A DNA stretch of 18,152 nt. Source: Lachnospiraceae bacterium UBA4381 (GTDB lineage: Bacteria > Bacillota > Clostridia > Lachnospirales > Lachnospiraceae). Positions 14,904-18,152 of the stretch are shown piece by piece. A program made the translations under genes and the position numbers. The stretch is from the NCBI GenBank assembly GCA_002391105.1, contig DGRT01000154.1, positions 1 through 18,152 on the forward strand. Reading direction: 5' to 3'. The notes beneath the pieces are model-generated. The model had not been told where the DNA came from, made no database searches, and saw only the letters and a program-made list of their open reading frames with translations. Each line of letters begins with the position of its first letter. Position 1 is the first letter of the stretch.

Positions 14904-15003
14904 AATAACCTCGAATTATGTAAACCAAAATCTGTGAGGCGTCCATTCGTCTCCAGCCGTCATGAAAGGCGCTCATCTTCTTTATTCTCTGTAAAAATGA
15001 AAA

Positions 15004-15041
15004 ACCCTTTTTTTATTTTTTCTCTTCTGAGAATAAAGGGT
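15004..15041 (-). terminator. Terminator after ecfT
   Basis: On the minus strand ACCCTTT (15035-15041) pairs with AAAGGGT (15004-15010) and TTCTC (15029-15033) with GAGAA (15020-15024) around a 4-nt loop, with an asymmetric A/T-rich bulge. The stem is followed by TTTTC and ATTTTT. It lies just after the ecfT stop, so truA is probably transcribed at least partly from its own start in 14904-14990, where I see no clear promoter. Confidence 0.65.
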
Positions 15042-15059
15042 CTTCATAGTCAAAATATT

Positions 15060-15773
15060 TTATTTAAGCAATATATTACTGAGCAGAGCTGCCAGCATAA
15101 ATATCATAAAGATCACACTAATAACCTTATCTGTCATCGTCAGTCTAAGCGGTACGTAAACATTTCTCCTTCTTGTAGAGCTGTACTGTCTTTTGTCCAT
15201 CGATTCATTCTGCTTTCTGGTTCTTGCCACGGCAGCACTGATATTGGGAAAGGCAAGTAACATTTCTTTATAATATCTGCTGAATATCGTTCCACCCGGA
15301 TCTACACCTCTTGCAAGCTGCGCCTTTCTCGCCCTTCTCTTTTCCCTCATTACCTTTGAAGGAAAATCAAGTACGCTAAAGATGAATCTTGTCGTTCTGG
15401 CTCTAAGACCAAAGCCCAGTGCCAGACCATCTATCACTTCCCCCTGCTTTATATTCTTCTCTATCGCTATATATACAAGAGTAAGCATCAGCAGCTTAAG
15501 CATTATATATAATCCAATCCTTGCCGGAAGAATTATCATAAATATTATTCCCAGCACCAGCCACAGCAGGATAAGAGCTATAGAGTTCTTAATCAGGGGT
15601 TTAACACCGGTTCGGCATAAGATTATTATAAGAATACCCATCATAAAGCTTATGATTACCGGAATAAGTTTCCAGGAAAATGCAGTTGCAACAAACAGCA
15701 TGAGGGCAATATGAAGTTTTGTTCTTGGATCATAGGATTTGAGAATATCTATCCTTCTACCGTTATTATACAT
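15060..15773 (-). CDS. ecfT: ECF transporter transmembrane protein EcfT
   Basis: EcfT is the membrane scaffold that couples the ATPase pair to vitamin-binding S-components. The 237-residue protein starts with the typical ...SYDPRTKL entry, has four or five hydrophobic helices (about 20-105 and 215-235), and two cytoplasmic coupling helices. The first coupling motif is intact (A154-R155-G156 in QLARGVD). The second, normally like MEARGY, reads M-D-K-R-Q-Y (192-197), so Ala and Gly are replaced. The ORF opens at 15788, but ATG 15773 is preferred because GGAG lies 7 nt upstream. It overlaps the end of ecfA by 25 bp in another frame, so the two are translationally coupled. Confidence 0.9.
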   Translation of the reverse strand: MYNNGRRIDILKSYDPRTKLHIALMLFVATAFSWKLIPVIISFMMGILIIILCRTGVKPLIKNSIALILLWLVLGIIFMIILPARIGLYIMLKLLMLTLVYIAIEKNIKQGEVIDGLALGFGLRARTTRFIFSVLDFPSKVMREKRRARKAQLARGVDPGGTIFSRYYKEMLLAFPNISAAVARTRKQNESMDKRQYSSTRRRNVYVPLRLTMTDKVISVIFMIFMLAALLSNILLK

Positions 15774-17167
15774 TTTCCCTCTCCACATAATGCTTCAATG
15801 ATATTACGAATAGACTCGCCATAATGTATATCAAGTCCTGCATATGGCTCATCTATCAGAAGAAAATCAGGCCCAAGCGCAAGCGCTCCGGCTATGGAAA
15901 CAAGCCTCTGCTGACCAAAGGATAGATTCATAGGAGACTTAAGCCACAGAGAATTATCAACTCCCACAAATTTCAGGACTGACTCTGCCATATCTCTGGC
16001 TACACTCTTGGGATGACCATCACTGATAGGACCGAACATTACATCATCCAGCACTGTACCCTCTACGAAGCCATCCTCAGAGTACTGGAACACATATCCG
16101 ATCTTAGCTTTTTCACTCATGAATATCTCACCTTCGACCTGCTTTAAGAGACCTGCTATCAGTTGAAGGAATGTAGTCTTACCACTTCCGGATCGCCCGG
16201 AAATTCTATAAGCACAGCCACATTCAAATCTCATATTAACCCTGTCAAACAACATTCTGCTGTCTTTATAATATCCAAAGGAGACATTTCGGAGAGTTAT
16301 CCCCTGCTGATATTCATTTCCTTGAATATACTGTGTGATGCGTATATCATTCTGCCCCTCGACTGTAACAGAAGCATTTTCTGAATTACTATCCATATTA
16401 GCAGAAGAATTATCTCCCAAGGCTCCGAAATCCTTACTAGATTTACCAGATGATCTGTCATTATTATCATCATTGGAAGTATCTTCATAGGAACCAACAG
16501 GCATAGCATCTGCATCTATCTCATAAAGCCCACCATATCTCATCTCATAAACCCTGTCCATGAGAAGAAGATCCTGCTTTTTCTTGGATATAACTATAAG
16601 TGTTGTTCCCCTGCTTCTGGCGATACGGACTATTCTTTCCATATATTTTCGAGAGGCATCCTTATCCTGCATTGACATAGCTTCATCAAGTATCAGAAGC
16701 TCCGGAGAGGTCATAAGGACAGATACCAGAGCCACTCTCTGCTTGGTACCGCCACTTACAGTGCTGTAACCACTGCTTCCAATACTCTCAAGGTCATAGC
16801 CCTTAATATAAGATGTTATCTTCTTTTTAATATTTTCCGCCGAAACTCCCCGGTTCTCCATACCGAATACTATATCTCTTCCGATATTTTCAAAAACGAT
16901 ACCCTCAGAAGGATCCTGATAAACTATCCCACTCATTCTCCTAAGCTTTTCTCTATCAAGCTGAGAATATGGATCGAGCCCTCCTATTAGAACCTGACCA
17001 AGAGCCTCAGGTCTGGAAATACCTGCAAGAAATCTTGCAAATGTACTTTTGCCGCATCCACTAACTCCTGTAATGCCAATAATCTCCCCCTTATCAACAT
17101 TAAGAGCGAGACTGCTATCCGGTACAGACGGTAACCTAAGTTGTGAAATCTTTATATATGGAACCAT
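15749..17167 (-). CDS. ecfA: Fused two-domain ECF transporter ATPase, degenerate
   Basis: The energizing ATPase of an ECF vitamin transporter, with both nucleotide-binding domains in one chain instead of separate EcfA1 and EcfA2. Domain 1 (1-215): Walker A GVSGCGKST (34-42), Q84, signature VSGGTKQR (137-144), Walker B LLILDEA (D161, E162), but the switch histidine position reads ISKKK (K195). A Ser/Asn/Asp-rich linker spans 221-282. Domain 2 (290-472): Walker A GRSGSGKTT (324-332), Q361, signature LSFGQQ (415-420, Gly to Phe), Walker B FLLIDEP (D439, E440), D-loop AGLD, then the protein ends at IITVEG, exactly where the switch histidine should be; the usual last 40-60 residues are missing. 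Start ATG 17167 has a weak AGG site. Normal position between rplQ and ecfT supports the assignment; full ATPase activity is doubtful. Confidence 0.88.
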   Translation of the reverse strand: MVPYIKISQLRLPSVPDSSLALNVDKGEIIGITGVSGCGKSTFARFLAGISRPEALGQVLIGGLDPYSQLDREKLRRMSGIVYQDPSEGIVFENIGRDIVFGMENRGVSAENIKKKITSYIKGYDLESIGSSGYSTVSGGTKQRVALVSVLMTSPELLILDEAMSMQDKDASRKYMERIVRIARSRGTTLIVISKKKQDLLLMDRVYEMRYGGLYEIDADAMPVGSYEDTSNDDNNDRSSGKSSKDFGALGDNSSANMDSNSENASVTVEGQNDIRITQYIQGNEYQQGITLRNVSFGYYKDSRMLFDRVNMRFECGCAYRISGRSGSGKTTFLQLIAGLLKQVEGEIFMSEKAKIGYVFQYSEDGFVEGTVLDDVMFGPISDGHPKSVARDMAESVLKFVGVDNSLWLKSPMNLSFGQQRLVSIAGALALGPDFLLIDEPYAGLDIHYGESIRNIIEALCGEGKCIITVEG

Positions 17168-17353
17168 TAAAATAACCTATCTTATTTGATTACTATAGAA
17201 CTATTATGGCTTTAACATAAACCATAGCTTAGGGTGATGTAAATAAGAGTAGCAAACAACAAAGAAAATAGTGAGTAGGTTTTTAGATAATCAGAAACTA
17301 TATAGAAAAAATGGAAATATTATAGAAACGTAATTAGATTTATAATATTAATG

Positions 17354-17388
17354 AGTGTGGCACCCACAAAAACTGCAGATGCCACACT
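17354..17388 (-). terminator. Inverted repeat after rplQ
   Basis: AGTGTGGCA (17354-17362) and TGCCACACT (17380-17388) are perfect 9-bp arms with a 17-nt loop, located 25 bp after the rplQ stop. On the minus strand it is followed by an AT-rich run without a clear T-tract, so termination may be partial. The rest of the 246-bp gap 17168-17413 is AT-rich; a TATAAT on the minus strand (17319-17324) without a good -35 could be an ecfA promoter. Confidence 0.5.
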
Positions 17389-17413
17389 TAATATAAACAG
17401 TATCAATAATTAA

Positions 17414-17950
17414 TTATACCAGCTCAAGTATAACTTCAAGAGCTCCATCACCCTTTCTCTGGGCAATCTTGATAATTCTGGTATAACCACCCTTACGATT
17501 TGCATACTTTACAGCATACTCATCGAAAAGCTTCTCAGTAAGATCAACCTTAGCCATAGCCTTCTTCTTACCTTCAGCTCCCTCTGGGATTTCAGATACA
17601 GGATAAAGAACCTTAAGCATCTCTCTACGAGCATGAAGTCTTGAAGGGCTATCCTTCTTTACAGTCTTTTCAACTGTATCGTAAACAGTAACCTTCTTAC
17701 CATCTACAACTTCCTTTACTCTCTTGCCATCCTTATCCTTACGAGCTTCCTTAGCCTGAACCTTAACCTCTTCGTAATTATCCTTTTCCTTAATTGCAAG
17801 AGTTATAAGGTGCTCAGCAATCTTACGAACTTCCTTGGCTCTAGCCTCAGTAGTCTTAATCTTGCCATGATATATAAGCTGTGTAACCTGATTTCTAAGA
17901 AGTGCCTTTCTCTGATCAGACTTCTTTCCAAGCTTTCTATACATTGCCAT
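17414..17950 (-). CDS. rplQ: 50S ribosomal protein L17, long form
   Basis: L17 sits near the peptide exit tunnel of the large ribosomal subunit. The N-terminal block MAMYRKLGKKSDQRKALLRN, the TTEARAKEVRKIAEHLITLA segment and the C-terminal GGYTRIIKIAQRKGDGA block are all typical. The protein has 178 residues against 115-130 in most bacteria; the extra 45-50 residues form a Lys/Glu/Val-rich insertion at about 55-102, before SRLHARRE. I recall similar long L17 in Lachnospiraceae, so this is a lineage feature rather than damage. AAGGAGG lies 8 nt before the ATG. It follows rpoA by 95 bp, the standard end of the ribosomal alpha operon; that gap holds two small hairpins (GCGG/CCGC just before the ribosome site and CGTTTT/AAAACG at 18007-18021). 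Confidence 0.96.
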   Translation of the reverse strand: MAMYRKLGKKSDQRKALLRNQVTQLIYHGKIKTTEARAKEVRKIAEHLITLAIKEKDNYEEVKVQAKEARKDKDGKRVKEVVDGKKVTVYDTVEKTVKKDSPSRLHARREMLKVLYPVSEIPEGAEGKKKAMAKVDLTEKLFDEYAVKYANRKGGYTRIIKIAQRKGDGALEVILELV

Positions 17951-18045
17951 TTTGTTTTCCTCCTTACCTGCGGTCTAGCCGCGGTCTTCACTGTGCATAC
18001 TAAATCCGTTTTTATAAAACGACTTCTGCGTGAGTGGTGTTATAA

Positions 18046-18152
18046 TTATTCTCCGTTATTGAGTGAGAGGCCAAGTTCTTTAAGCTTAGCAAGTACTTCC
18101 TCAAGTGACTTACGTCCAAGGTTACGTACCTTCATCATCTCATCAGGAGTCT
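18046..18152 (-). CDS. rpoA: RNA polymerase alpha subunit, C-terminal end (gene runs off the window)
   Basis: Only the last 35 codons are inside the window. They encode TPDEMMKVRNLGRKSLEEVL followed by AKLKELGLSLNNGE, the conserved helix-turn ending of the alpha C-terminal domain, which contacts UP elements and activators. The TAA stop is at 18046-18048. The adjacency to rplQ confirms the assignment. Confidence 0.95.
   Translation of the reverse strand, partial: TPDEMMKVRNLGRKSLEEVLAKLKELGLSLNNGE

Noticed and set aside
15740..15790. Frameshift hiding the missing end of EcfA
   Set aside because: Other frames past the stop encode the genuine EcfT N-terminus and give nothing resembling an ATPase tail, so a simple one-base error does not restore it; a larger deletion cannot be excluded.

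Overview
The window looks like a chromosomal core segment of a low-to-mid GC Gram-positive anaerobe, most likely a Lachnospiraceae member (Butyrivibrio/Roseburia-like). This rests on the rpoA-rplQ-ecfA-ecfT-truA gene order, a long form of ribosomal protein L17 that I recall from this family, strong AGGAGG-type ribosome binding sites, and sugar-sensor/c-di-GMP hybrid proteins. Nearly all genes lie on the minus strand; only trpB2 is on the plus strand. I see no tRNA, rRNA, CRISPR, transposase or prophage gene.

Layout, left to right. (1) 1-438: the 5' end of enolase with a strong promoter and a hairpin leader. (2) 438-4019: a two-gene minus-strand operon made of a tiny Cys4 zinc-ribbon protein, translationally overlapped with a 1109-residue protein that joins a LacI-type ligand-binding domain, an intact EAL c-di-GMP phosphodiesterase and a C-terminal glycine-rich repeat domain of beta-helix type. 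(3) 4077-5644: orphan trpB2, facing a 19-bp perfect palindrome. (4) 5644-7319: an operon of a Crp/Fnr-like regulator and an aldo/keto reductase, preceded by two 6-2-6 palindromes that look like Crp-family operators. (5) 7439-9740: a LytR-CpsA-Psr cell-wall ligase with a very long repetitive cytoplasmic tail, and D-aminoacyl-tRNA deacylase. (6) 9788-14029: an unusual stretch with a membrane HD-GYP c-di-GMP phosphodiesterase, pncC, and a group-2-like sigma-70 factor, punctuated by three noncoding tandem-repeat arrays (units of 42, 25 and 46 bp). Two of these arrays are copies of the 3' end of the neighbouring gene including its stop codon. (7) 14148-18152: truA, ecfT, a fused two-domain ecfA, rplQ and the 3' end of rpoA.

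How it fits together. Two independent c-di-GMP hydrolases (EAL and HD-GYP) sit about 6 kb apart with no cyclase between them, so this region mostly lowers c-di-GMP in response to a soluble ligand (EAL protein) and a membrane cue (HD-GYP protein). The ECF module next to the ribosomal genes should be the shared energizer for vitamin S-components, but here it is degenerate: neither ATPase domain has the switch histidine, the second domain stops just there, and the second EcfT coupling motif is altered. The points I consider least ordinary are the EAL/beta-helix fusion, the degenerate fused EcfA, and the post-stop tandem repeats. All functional statements rest on reading translations and motifs by eye, without database searches.
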